This document shows, piece after piece, positions 50,455-58,454 of a stretch of 64,000 nt of DNA. The stretch lies in the NCBI GenBank assembly GCA_963819855.1, contig CAWFYC010000024.1, forward strand, positions 136,255 through 200,254, written 5' to 3'. The DNA is from JAMXLO01 sp963819855. Lineage in GTDB: Bacteria; Pseudomonadota; Alphaproteobacteria; Acetobacterales; Acetobacteraceae. The notes beneath the pieces are model-generated. The model ran no database searches. It worked only from the letters and a program-made list of their open reading frames with translations, and was not told the DNA's origin. Both the position numbers and the translations under genes were made by a program. The stretch's first letter is position 1. Every line of letters begins with the position of its first letter.

Positions 50455-51707
50455 GTGGCACGATGCAGCCGCGCCAAGTCCTCACCGGCGATGCGTGGAC
50501 ACGCATGGCCGGCGAGCCGTCACCGCCGCTGCTCGCGCTGTGGGCGGACACGCGTGAGGTCTACGCCTTGCTCCGCGATGGCGTTGCGCCGCTGCTGGTC
50601 TCGACCGAAATCGAGGACGGCTGTTACCCAGCGCTGTCGCCCGCCCGTCCGACCGCCGCATGGTTCGAACGGATGGTCCACGATCTCTGGGGGCATGTGG
50701 CGATCGGCGGCATCGATCCGCGGCCGTGGCTCGACCATGGACGCTGGCCGCACAGTGCGCCGATGGCACTCCGTCCGGGGTCGGCTGGACCCCGCGAAGC
50801 GCCGGAGTTCCTGTTGGCCGAGGATCTGGACCAGTTTCCGCTGGGGCCGGTCCGCGGCGGCATCGAGCCGGCGGCGCATCTTCGGCTTGGAGTCCGGGGG
50901 GAAACCGTCGTGCGGATGGAGGCGCGGCTGGGCTACACGCACAAGGGCACGTTGACCCTGATGCGCGGCAAGTCACCGCGGGCGGCGGCCCGGTTCGCCG
51001 CGCGCCTGGCGGGCGAGGCCACGGTGGCCCATTCGATTGCCTTCGCGCGGGCGACCGAAGCCGTGTCGGGCGGCGAGCTTCCGCCGCGTGCGCTGGCACT
51101 GCGGGACGCCATGGCGGAGATCGAGCGGATTGCCTGTCACCTCGATGTCCTCTCGGCGATGGCGGAAATCACCGGCGTCGAAGCCCTGGTGACGCGCACA
51201 GCGTGGCATGCCGAGGCAATCCGCCGCGCCGCCTACACCGCGTTCGGCCACCGGCTGATGATGGATTGCGTCATTCCGGGTGGTGTGGCCGCGGACATCG
51301 TGCCTGGCGGCGGTGAGGCGATCGGCCGGGCGCTGTCTGCCCTCGCGGCCGAGCCGCTGCATTTCCCCGTGACCGGGGCTGCCAAGGCGCACGCACGTGA
51401 CCGCCTCGCCGAAATCCAAGGCGACCTCGGTGCAGCCCAGGACCTGCTCGGCGAATTGCCCGGCGGTGCGGTATCGGTGCCGCTGCCGGCGGCGAGCGGC
51501 GAAGGGATTGGCTTCGCCAAAGGCCCCAGTGGCGACATCTGGCACTGGCTACGCCTGGATCACGGCCAGATCGCCAGCGTGTTCATGTGCGATCCGGCAT
51601 GGGCGCATTGGCCGGAGCTTGAGGCCGCGATGACTGGAAGCCAACTGGACGACCTGCCGCTGATGCTGGCCGCGTTCGGCCTGACCAGTTCGGGGGTGGA
51701 CCTGTGA
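50451..51707 (+). CDS. HyfG/NuoCD-like large subunit without NiFe cysteines (Ehr type)
   Basis: 418 residues. The N-terminal ~130 residues match a NuoC/30-kDa-type domain (AWFERMVHDLWGHVAIGGIDPR), the rest the 49-kDa/hydrogenase large subunit. The first metal motif RxCGxCxxxH is RLAGEATVAHS (185-195), with no Cys. The C-terminal DPCxxC is DPAWAH (381-386), with no Cys. The tail usually FPLCNKSFNCSYSGHDL is LPLMLAAFGLTSSGVDL. Ehr large subunits are known to lack the Ni ligands, so no hydrogenase activity is expected. Overlaps the small-subunit gene by 4 bp. Confidence 0.85.
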   Translation: MSGTMQPRQVLTGDAWTRMAGEPSPPLLALWADTREVYALLRDGVAPLLVSTEIEDGCYPALSPARPTAAWFERMVHDLWGHVAIGGIDPRPWLDHGRWPHSAPMALRPGSAGPREAPEFLLAEDLDQFPLGPVRGGIEPAAHLRLGVRGETVVRMEARLGYTHKGTLTLMRGKSPRAAARFAARLAGEATVAHSIAFARATEAVSGGELPPRALALRDAMAEIERIACHLDVLSAMAEITGVEALVTRTAWHAEAIRRAAYTAFGHRLMMDCVIPGGVAADIVPGGGEAIGRALSALAAEPLHFPVTGAAKAHARDRLAEIQGDLGAAQDLLGELPGGAVSVPLPAASGEGIGFAKGPSGDIWHWLRLDHGQIASVFMCDPAWAHWPELEAAMTGSQLDDLPLMLAAFGLTSSGVDL

Positions 51708-52255
51708 CACGGTGGCGGCAGCTCGCCCGTGCTCTGCTCGACGGCCCGGTTGCCGGCGCGCCGGCGCCGGTGGACGCCGCCACGGCGAACTCGCTGGCGA
51801 GCGGGCTGGACGCCGCCGCTGACCAGCCCGGGCTTGGCAGCAGCCTGGCGATCCTGCATGTCGACGCCGGCAGTTGCGGCGGTTGCGAGATCGAACTGCG
51901 TGCCGTGCGGCGTGCGGTTTACGATCTTGAGCGCTTTGGTGTCTGCTTCGTCGCCACCCCGCGGCACGCCGATGTGCTGCTGGTGACGGGGCCGGTGACG
52001 CGCAATCTGGTGGATGCGGTCGAACAGGCACACGCGGCGATGCCGGAGCCAAAATTCGTCGTGGCGGTCGGCGACTGCGCGGTGGATGGCGGGGTGTTCA
52101 AGGGCAGCTATGCAGTCACCGGGGGTGTGGGCACAACCCTGCCGGTGAACCTGCTGATCAGCGGCTGCCCGCCGACCCCCGAGCGTATTTTGACAGGACT
52201 GCGCGCGCTGCTTGAGGCGAACGCGCGCAGCCGAAATGTGGTCAGCTCGCGGTAG
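51704..52255 (+). CDS. HyfI/NuoB-like small subunit with intact [4Fe-4S] site
   Basis: 183 residues starting GTG 51704. The cluster ligands are Cys 58 and 61 (DAGSCGGCEIEL), Cys 125 (AVGDCAVDGG) and Cys 155 (LISGCPPTPE), the N2-type pattern. RHADVLLVTGPVTRN is strongly conserved. The soluble electron-carrying part thus looks functional while the partners have lost catalytic and pumping residues. No HycB/HyfA-type or HyfH-type ferredoxin gene is present in the operon. Converges on the His-rich gene with a 14-bp overlap. Confidence 0.9.
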   Translation: MTRWRQLARALLDGPVAGAPAPVDAATANSLASGLDAAADQPGLGSSLAILHVDAGSCGGCEIELRAVRRAVYDLERFGVCFVATPRHADVLLVTGPVTRNLVDAVEQAHAAMPEPKFVVAVGDCAVDGGVFKGSYAVTGGVGTTLPVNLLISGCPPTPERILTGLRALLEANARSRNVVSSR

Positions 52256-52463
52256 GCTTCGGGGTGTGGTGGGTCGTGTGGTGCGACGCGTTGTGCACCG
52301 AAGAGTGGTGCGGGGTGGCCTTGTGCGAGGCCGACGCGTGATGCGTGTGCGACTTGTGGTGCACCGTACTCGACGTGGCGGCCACGGCGGACGAGGCCGT
52401 GAAGGCGGCGAGCGGCAATACAAGGCCGAGCACGGCGAACAAATGTCTGCGCGAGGGGGTCAC
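52242..52463 (-). CDS. Small secreted His-rich protein
   Basis: 73 residues from GTG 52463, with a GGAG SD eight bases upstream. A Sec signal peptide (FAVLGLVLPLAAFTASSAVA) is followed by about 44 residues composed of His, Ser, Thr, Ala and Lys (16 His, pairs and triplets such as TVHHKSHTHHASAS). It is likely a periplasmic metal (Ni/Zn/Cu) binding or acid-stress protein; not proven. The 3' end overlaps the hyfI-like gene by 14 bp on the other strand. Confidence 0.7.
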   Translation of the reverse strand: MTPSRRHLFAVLGLVLPLAAFTASSAVAATSSTVHHKSHTHHASASHKATPHHSSVHNASHHTTHHTPKPTAS

Positions 52464-52581
52464 GGGGTCAGCTCCAGGTGTGGTAGACGTTGCGGGGACA
52501 GGCTCACAGCCGAGTCGAGAAAGCAGCCTTAATCGACTGATGTGACTATCCTATGCCTTGACAGAGTCGCGCAAGGGGGAT

Positions 52582-53004
52582 TCACAACAAACACAGCACC
52601 TGGAGCTCGCGCCGCAACGACTGTGGCAGCGCATCCACACCCCTGGCGCGTTTGCCAAGGATCAGGTCGCGCGGGGCCTCGTCCGGACGCAGGTAGCGCC
52701 AGCCCTGGAACGGCTTGGTCGGCCTGCCGGCCAGCGGCACCAGTTTCGGGTGCAGCACGAGGCCGGTGCAGGCCGAGCCGTCGTCGCGGCGGTCCTCGAT
52801 GATGTCGACAATACGCTGTCGCACCAACATGTTGCCGTTGATCACCCAGTACATCGAGCCGCCGTCGATCACCTCATGATGCCGGCGCGGAAAACTGCGC
52901 GTGCGATGGCGCAACGGCGGAGTGCGTTCCGCACGCTCTGCCTGCAGTTCCCGCAGGTGGTCGATGTCGCGTACGCCGACGGCGAGCTTGGTGAGATGCA
53001 GCAT
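52582..53004 (-). CDS. DUF1489 family protein
   Basis: 140 residues from ATG 53004 (MLHLTKLAVGVRDIDHLRELQ). Contains GGSMYWVINGNMLVRQRIVDI, LVLHPKLVPLAGRPTKPFQGWRYL and DLILGKRA, the pattern of the alphaproteobacterial DUF1489 family. No signal peptide or TM segment. Function unknown. Divergent from the amidohydrolase with a 40-bp intergenic gap that must hold both promoters. Confidence 0.88.
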   Translation of the reverse strand: MLHLTKLAVGVRDIDHLRELQAERAERTPPLRHRTRSFPRRHHEVIDGGSMYWVINGNMLVRQRIVDIIEDRRDDGSACTGLVLHPKLVPLAGRPTKPFQGWRYLRPDEAPRDLILGKRARGVDALPQSLRRELQVLCLL

Positions 53005-53044
53005 GGTTCGGCGACTCGGACCTCCTACCGACACCCAGGGAACT

Positions 53045-54271
53045 ATGGCAGTGCGCCAGGATGATTTGAACTGGGGGCAAGAACTCATTTGCCGCGCGGT
53101 GCGAAATCCGGTAACCGCCTACACAGTGGACAAGGCTCTCTCAGATACACTGACCGCCTGGCGCCGGCACCTGCACGCGCATCCGGAGCTGACGCTGCAC
53201 GAGAAGGAAACCGCGGCGTTCGTCGGCGCGAAGCTGCGCGAACTCGGCGTGCCGCACGTCGCCGGCATCGGTGGTCACGGCATTGTCGCAACGATCTCGC
53301 GTGGTCAGTCCAACCGCAGCGTCGGCCTGCGTGCCGACATGGACGCCCTGCCGATCGCCGAAACCACCGGTCTCGCCTATGCCTCCGGCAACCCGGGCGT
53401 GATGCACGCCTGTGGCCATGATGGCCACACCACGTCGCTGCTCGGCGCCGCGGCACTGCTGCAGCAGGACACCTCATGGACCGGCACGGTGCATCTCGTG
53501 TTCCAGCCTGCCGAGGAAGGCGGTGGTGGGGCGAAGAGCATGATCGCCGATGGCCTGTTCGAGCGCTTTCCGATGGAACGGATCTTCGGCTACCACAACT
53601 GGCCTGGCCTCGATGCCGGCGCCGTCGCGGTGCACGATGCTGTCGTCATGGCCTCCGGTTCGCGCCTCGAGTTCGGCGTTACCGGCCATTCCGGCCACGC
53701 GGCACTGCCGCATCTGACCCGCGACCCGCTGGTCGCATCGGCGCATCTGCTGCTCGCGTTGCAGACGATCGTTTCACGTAACGTCGATCCGCTGGACGCG
53801 GTGGTGATCTCGATCGCCACCATCCAGGCCGGCACCGCGGCCAACCAGATCCCCGGCGAGGCCCTGCTGCGCGGCACCGTGCGCACGCTGCGCGACGCGA
53901 CACGCGATGCGGTGGAGGCGGCGATCCACCGCGTGGCGGCAGGCGTGGCGCAAAGCTGCGATGTGGCGATCGACGTGACTCTTCGCCGCGGCAATCCGGT
54001 CACCGTGAACACGCCGATCGAGCGCGATCTGGCAGCCGAGGCGGTGGCGTCGGCCGGGTTGCCGCTGCGTCGCGACATGCCGCCGGCGATGACCGGGGAG
54101 GATTTCGCCTGGTTTCTCGAGCAGCGCCCCGGTGCCTTCGTCTGGATCGGCAACGGACCGGCGGACGGTGGCCGCGAGTTGCACAATTCGAGCTACGACT
54201 ACAATGACGCGATCCTGCCGGCGGCGGCGGGCTATCTGGCCAGCGTGGCCAAGCGGGCACTCGCGGGCTGA
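53045..54271 (+). CDS. M20-family amidohydrolase/peptidase
   Basis: 408 residues if ATG 53045 is used; the SD there is poorly spaced, and later GTG starts cannot be excluded because homology begins at LSDTLTAWRRHLHAHPEL. Metal ligands include Cys and His in MHACGHDGHTTSLL, the Glu pair in QPAEEGGGGAKSMI, and HNW/HSGHAALP in the lid domain. The family covers hippurate, indole-acetyl-amino acid and N-acyl amino acid hydrolases. The substrate is unknown. Confidence 0.9.
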   Translation: MAVRQDDLNWGQELICRAVRNPVTAYTVDKALSDTLTAWRRHLHAHPELTLHEKETAAFVGAKLRELGVPHVAGIGGHGIVATISRGQSNRSVGLRADMDALPIAETTGLAYASGNPGVMHACGHDGHTTSLLGAAALLQQDTSWTGTVHLVFQPAEEGGGGAKSMIADGLFERFPMERIFGYHNWPGLDAGAVAVHDAVVMASGSRLEFGVTGHSGHAALPHLTRDPLVASAHLLLALQTIVSRNVDPLDAVVISIATIQAGTAANQIPGEALLRGTVRTLRDATRDAVEAAIHRVAAGVAQSCDVAIDVTLRRGNPVTVNTPIERDLAAEAVASAGLPLRRDMPPAMTGEDFAWFLEQRPGAFVWIGNGPADGGRELHNSSYDYNDAILPAAAGYLASVAKRALAG

Positions 54272-54404
54272 CAGCGGCCGCGCCCATCTCGGGTGCGGCT
54301 TGATCTGGGTCAATCACGGCGCGGCGCGTTGTGTGCTATTAACCTCTTGCAGCCGATGCCGTCAGTCGTGAGGACTCTGGCGCCGGAACGGAAGGGGAAT
54401 GGTC

Positions 54405-54950
54405 ATGCTCGACGAAGCAGTGGTCGTGGCGGGCGATCTGATGACCCGCGATGTGGCAGTGGTACATCCGGAGACGTCGCTACTGGAGGCGGTCAAGCTG
54501 ATGGCTGGCCGCCGGATCAGCGGCATGCCGGTGCTGGACGATGCCGGCGCGATCGTCGGTATGCTCAGCGAAGGCGACCTGGTGCGTTGGCACGAGGGCT
54601 ACACCGAGCGACAGGCCCGCTGGCTCGATATGCTGGCCGAAGGCGGTCACCTCGCGCCGGCGTTCCTGGAGGGTATCCGGGAGCAGAGTCGCAAGGTGAA
54701 ATCCGTCATGTCGGCCGGTGCGACGACGGTCGCCGAAGATACACCGGCCCGCGACGTGGCGCGCCTGATGCACAGCAAGAACATCAAGCGGGTTCCGGTG
54801 CTGCGCGATGGCAAACTGGTCGGCATCGTCGCACGATCCGACCTGGTACGAGCGCTTGCCACGAAATTGTCCGAGCCGCCGCCGGCAGCGACGGAACCGG
54901 GGACGCTGAACGAGGCGCTGCGCCGCGCGCGGGAAAGCACCGCTCACTGA
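54405..54950 (+). CDS. Tandem CBS-domain protein
   Basis: 181 residues from ATG 54405, which has GAAGGGG seven bases upstream; ATG 54399 would leave no SD spacing. CBS 1 is at about 8-60 (DLMTRDVAVVHPETSLLEAVKLM, DDAGAIVGMLSEGDLVRW) and CBS 2 at about 100-155 (VMSAGATTVAEDTPARDVARLM, RDGKLVGIVARSDLVRAL). Such domains bind adenine nucleotides and regulate partners. No partner is adjacent. The gap 54951-55182 shows nothing recognisable. Confidence 0.9.
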   Translation: MLDEAVVVAGDLMTRDVAVVHPETSLLEAVKLMAGRRISGMPVLDDAGAIVGMLSEGDLVRWHEGYTERQARWLDMLAEGGHLAPAFLEGIREQSRKVKSVMSAGATTVAEDTPARDVARLMHSKNIKRVPVLRDGKLVGIVARSDLVRALATKLSEPPPAATEPGTLNEALRRARESTAH

Positions 54951-55182
54951 GGCGAGCGCCTCATATCAGTTGGCGTTCGCTGCCGGCGGAGAGGAGATAG
55001 GGCGGGCGCGCAAGTCGTCGGTGTGCGCCCATTGCTTCGATCCAGGCGTCTTCATCGGCTCGTCAGCAGCAGACGAAGTCCTTTCCGGTCCCATCGACCG
55101 GGAGGGGTGGAAAGCAAACGGTACAGGTTGCCCACTGTTGGTGGCTCGTGCGCAGCGGTTTGGCCGTCACGCGGGGGGAAAT

Positions 55183-55651
55183 TTATGTGCCGTCCGCGAC
55201 AGGGTCGAGGCCGAGAGCCATGCGGCCGGTAAACCGTTGCTGGCGTTTCGCGGGCAGAGGATGGAACTGGGCGGCATGCACGTCCCGTAACAGCCGTTCA
55301 AGCCGCGCTGCGCGGTAGAAACCGGCTCCTCCCGCTGCCTCCAATGCCTTCTCAACTGTCGCGAGCACGTGCTCGGCCGCGATTGCCTCACGTACCAATA
55401 TGGCGTTCGTCATGTCCAGGCTTGTAGCGACGTTGAGGTCATTGGCCAGGCGAACCATGTCATCCACGGCAAGTTGGACCGTCGTCAGGTGGTTCGCGAG
55501 CTCTCCCAAAAGGTACGGCACGGTCGGATCTTTCCGGCGGCAAGGTCATCCGGGATCAGCGCGAAAAAAACCGATGTTCCTTTAGGGCGGCGTAATTGCC
55601 CGCGACAAATGAATTGCTTGCGTCGCGTTCGGCGGCGCCTTCGTGCGCCAT
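55183..55651 (-). pseudogene. Acyl-CoA dehydrogenase pseudogene (N- and C-terminal pieces)
   Basis: The C-terminal helix bundle of an acyl-CoA dehydrogenase is clear in one frame: ELANHLTTVQLAVDDMVRL…GFYRAARLERLLRDVHAAQFHPLPAKRQQRFTGRMALGLDP. Upstream, in two other frames, lie N-terminal pieces: AHEGAAERDASNSFVAGNY plus AALKEHRFF, then FALIPDDLAA. The middle of the gene (roughly 200 residues) is missing and at least two frameshifts occur. Dead gene; the original was probably about 380-400 residues. Confidence 0.65.
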
Positions 55652-55844
55652 GGGATGCCGCCGAGAATATCTGATGGAGCGCCTGACGTGGCATGTCGTG
55701 TCCACCGAATGATTACCCGCGCTGGGTTATATTCACGACACAGACATTCTGGAGTTCGATCGGCCGGCGATAGTCCAGAATTTGGACCTTCCCTGGCCGC
55801 CGGGAAGCCGTATGGTGTGCCGGGGACATCAGAGAGGCCGCACC

Positions 55845-56600
55845 ATGATGCACTACCATCTGTTCTGCCCGCTCGCCAAGGCTGCTGAAATCGTTGCTGA
55901 GCGGTGGACACCCTTGGTGGTTCAAGAGTTGCGGGGTGGGAGCTCCCGCTTCAATGAAATCCGTCGCGGCATACCGCTGATTTCGCGGACTCTGCTATCG
56001 AGACGCTTGAAGGAGTTGGAACGTATTGGCATCGTCGAGCGTCGAGGCAACGGCGAGCATGCGTCCGGATGGCACCTCACCAAGGCAGGGATGGCGCTGG
56101 GGCCAACGCTCGACAGGCTCAGCGAGTGGGGCCTGGAACATGCCCAGAACCCGCTTGAAGAGGGCGATCTGGATGTTACTGTCCTGGTCTGGAACATTCA
56201 CAAGCGCGTCGATCCCACGGCATTTCCCGGCGGCCGTACCACGGTGCGGTTTGAATTTCCCGACGCCGCGGAAGGCAAGAAATTGTGGTGGTTGGTGAAT
56301 GACAGAGACATCGTCGATCTCTGCCCGTTCGATCCGGGTTTCCCCGTGGATCTTTACATAATGACAGACATTCGCACGATGATATCCATCTGGTTCGGCC
56401 GGATGACCTGGGACCGCGGTATTCGGTCCGGCGCGGTCGAAGTAATCGGTTCTCGTCGGTTGAGGGAGCGGATGGGTTCCTGGCTCCTCTTGGCGCCGAT
56501 CCGAGCGACAAATAGCGATATAGCGCAAGGCAAGCCAGCGACGCAGCGTGTTGCCGACGCGGGCCGGGCGGGGCGTAGTGGGGTCAGCACTGGGCTGTAG
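55845..56600 (+). CDS. HxlR-type winged-helix transcriptional regulator
   Basis: 251 residues from the ATG pair 55845/55848 with AGAGG seven bases upstream. Residues 1-100 are an HxlR/MarR-like winged helix (CPLAKAAEIVAERWTPLVVQEL, RRGIPLISRTLLSRRLKELERIGIVERR). Residues 110-230 resemble an SCP2-like lipid-binding domain (TTVRFEFPDAAEGKKLWWLV). Upstream 55652-55844 is featureless. It is divergent from the dead acyl-CoA dehydrogenase gene, which it may once have controlled, and its 3' end faces the importer ATPase gene. Confidence 0.85.
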   Translation: MMHYHLFCPLAKAAEIVAERWTPLVVQELRGGSSRFNEIRRGIPLISRTLLSRRLKELERIGIVERRGNGEHASGWHLTKAGMALGPTLDRLSEWGLEHAQNPLEEGDLDVTVLVWNIHKRVDPTAFPGGRTTVRFEFPDAAEGKKLWWLVNDRDIVDLCPFDPGFPVDLYIMTDIRTMISIWFGRMTWDRGIRSGAVEVIGSRRLRERMGSWLLLAPIRATNSDIAQGKPATQRVADAGRAGRSGVSTGL

Positions 56601-56652
56601 CGGTCGCCAAAGGCGACTGTCCGGCGCTTTCCCGCACCTCGCCTTCGCTCCA

Positions 56653-57426
56653 TCAGTGCATCGGTTGTCCAAGCTCCTCCAGCACACGGCGACGCAGTTC
56701 CATGAACTCGGCACTGCCGCGATGCCGCGGATGCGGTAGATCAACCTCGACGTCAGCCAGAATGCGCGCCGGCCTTTGGCTCAGTACAAGCACACGCCCG
56801 GCCAGGTATAACGCCTCCTCGACGTCGTGTGTCACCAGGAACGCGGTGAACCGTTCACGCTGCCAGAGAGCGATCAGCTCATCCTGCATGGCAAAGCGTG
56901 TCAGGCTGTCCAAATTGGCAAGCGGCTCGTCCATCAGCAACACATCTGGCTCGTTCACGAGAGCACGGGCCAGTGACGCACGCTGTGCCATGCCGCCGGA
57001 AAGTTGATGAGGATAGGCGTGCTGGAAGCCGTCAAGCCCGACCTGGCGGAGCACATCATCGATGCGTCCACTCCGCGTCCGCATCAGACCGCGCGCTTCC
57101 AGCCCCAACGCCACGTTCTGCCGTACCGTGCGCCACGGATAAAGCGTCGGATCCTGGAACACCAGGATGCGGGAAGGATCGGGGTCACCGATCTGTCTCT
57201 GATCCATGATGATGGCGCCCGCACGCGGTTGCTCCAGCCCGGCGATCAGCCGCAGCAGGGTTGACTTCCCGCAGCCGCTGGGTCCGAGCAGTGCAACAAA
57301 GTCGCCTGGGCCAGTGAAGAGGTCGATCTCATCGAGTACAGGCAACTGGCGTCCATGCAGCTCGAATGCATGGCATACCTTCATCAGTCGGATCGGTGCG
57401 CCGCAGCCGCCAGACACCGCTACCAA
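56653..57426 (-). CDS. ABC transporter ATP-binding protein, NitT/TauT/SsuB type
   Basis: 257 residues from TTG 57426 (AAGGGA SD eight bases upstream); GTG 57417 is the other candidate. Walker A GPSGCGKST, Q-loop LVFQDPTLYPWRTV, signature LSGGMAQRASLARALVNEP, Walker B VLLMDEP and switch His in VTHDVEEAL are all intact. It overlaps the permease stop by 7 bp. Energises uptake with the 57420 permease and 58432 binding protein. Confidence 0.93.
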   Translation of the reverse strand: MVAVSGGCGAPIRLMKVCHAFELHGRQLPVLDEIDLFTGPGDFVALLGPSGCGKSTLLRLIAGLEQPRAGAIIMDQRQIGDPDPSRILVFQDPTLYPWRTVRQNVALGLEARGLMRTRSGRIDDVLRQVGLDGFQHAYPHQLSGGMAQRASLARALVNEPDVLLMDEPLANLDSLTRFAMQDELIALWQRERFTAFLVTHDVEEALYLAGRVLVLSQRPARILADVEVDLPHPRHRGSAEFMELRRRVLEELGQPMH

Positions 57427-58454
57427 CGTAACAATCCCTTTTGCCAGGACAGCAGCCGGTCTCGCAGTCGGAACAGCAGCGTGATCAGGCCACTGCACAT
57501 CAGCGCCATCACGACCAGTGCGGCATACATATTGGAATACGCCGCCCAACCCTGTGCCCAGCTCAGGTACCAGCCGAGACCAGCCCTCACGCCCATCATT
57601 TCCGCCACGACCAGCACTGCGAACGACGCGCCGAGACCCATGAAGAGCCCGACGAACACCGAGGGCATCGCGGCCGGAATGGCGACTCTCAGGATCAGAA
57701 AGACCGGGCCGGCGCCAAGCGTTCGCGCGACGTCATAGTAGGCGGCATTGACGCCCGCGACGCCTGACCAGGTCAACACGGCAACCGGAAACCCGGTGGC
57801 CAACGCGATCAGAAATACCCCGGCGCTCCAGCTCGACGGCAATACGAAGAACGCCAGCGGCAGCCATGCTGTCGCCGGCAAAGGCCCAACGAATCGAAGC
57901 ACGGGATGCAGCCAGTAGCCAATGGTGCGTGACCACCCGATCGCCAGGCCAGTGAGAAACCCGAGCAGCGCCCCCACCAAATATCCACTGACCAACAGCA
58001 TGAAAGAACGGAGGGTACATTCCACGAGGCGTGGCCAGTCTTCCATATAGACCGCGAGCAGGGACTGGGGTGCGGCGAAGAATGGGCGCGGCAGCAGATT
58101 GAGCTTCGCGGATGCGAGCTCCCAGAATCCGAGTAAAAATGCCAGTGCGATCAGCCACGGACCTCCGCGAAATCGTTCCGGAAGGTCAGTAAAAAGGCTG
58201 ACGACGCTTGCCCCAAGCAACGCGACACCGATCGCGGCCGCACAACCCGCGAGCAGCGCCGTCGGTCCTACGTCGCCCGTGTCGGGCCATTGCTTCGTGA
58301 ACCAGGCGGCCGTCAGCCATGCGATCGCGGCCAGGACGCCGCACCACCAGGTCCGGTGGCGCGGTAAATCCTGTGCCGCATCCGCGACCGGTTTGCGCGC
58401 GGCCTCGGACCTCCGCGCCAGCGCCAACATCTCAGGTGGTGAGGACGTCGACAC
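57420..58454 (-). CDS. ABC transporter permease, NitT/TauT/SsuC type
   Basis: 344 residues. N-terminal extension with about two extra TM helices (WWCGVLAAIAWLTAAWF), then the BPD transporter core with the EAA-type loop YYDVARTLGAGPVFLILRVAIPAAMPSVF near residue 240. Overlaps the binding-protein gene by 23 bp and the ATPase gene by 7 bp. The substrate (sulfonate, nitrate, pyrimidine or other) cannot be assigned. Confidence 0.92.
   Translation of the reverse strand: MSTSSPPEMLALARRSEAARKPVADAAQDLPRHRTWWCGVLAAIAWLTAAWFTKQWPDTGDVGPTALLAGCAAAIGVALLGASVVSLFTDLPERFRGGPWLIALAFLLGFWELASAKLNLLPRPFFAAPQSLLAVYMEDWPRLVECTLRSFMLLVSGYLVGALLGFLTGLAIGWSRTIGYWLHPVLRFVGPLPATAWLPLAFFVLPSSWSAGVFLIALATGFPVAVLTWSGVAGVNAAYYDVARTLGAGPVFLILRVAIPAAMPSVFVGLFMGLGASFAVLVVAEMMGVRAGLGWYLSWAQGWAAYSNMYAALVVMALMCSGLITLLFRLRDRLLSWQKGLLRW

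Noticed and set aside
46231..52255. Annotating the operon as formate hydrogenlyase or hydrogenase 4
   Set aside because: The large subunit has no NiFe cysteines and no ferredoxin-like subunits are present, so hydrogenase activity is not supported.
56603..56617. GTCGCC-AAA-GGCGAC hairpin between the HxlR and ATPase genes
   Set aside because: Six-bp stem without a T-tract on either strand; too weak to call a terminator, although its position between convergent genes fits.
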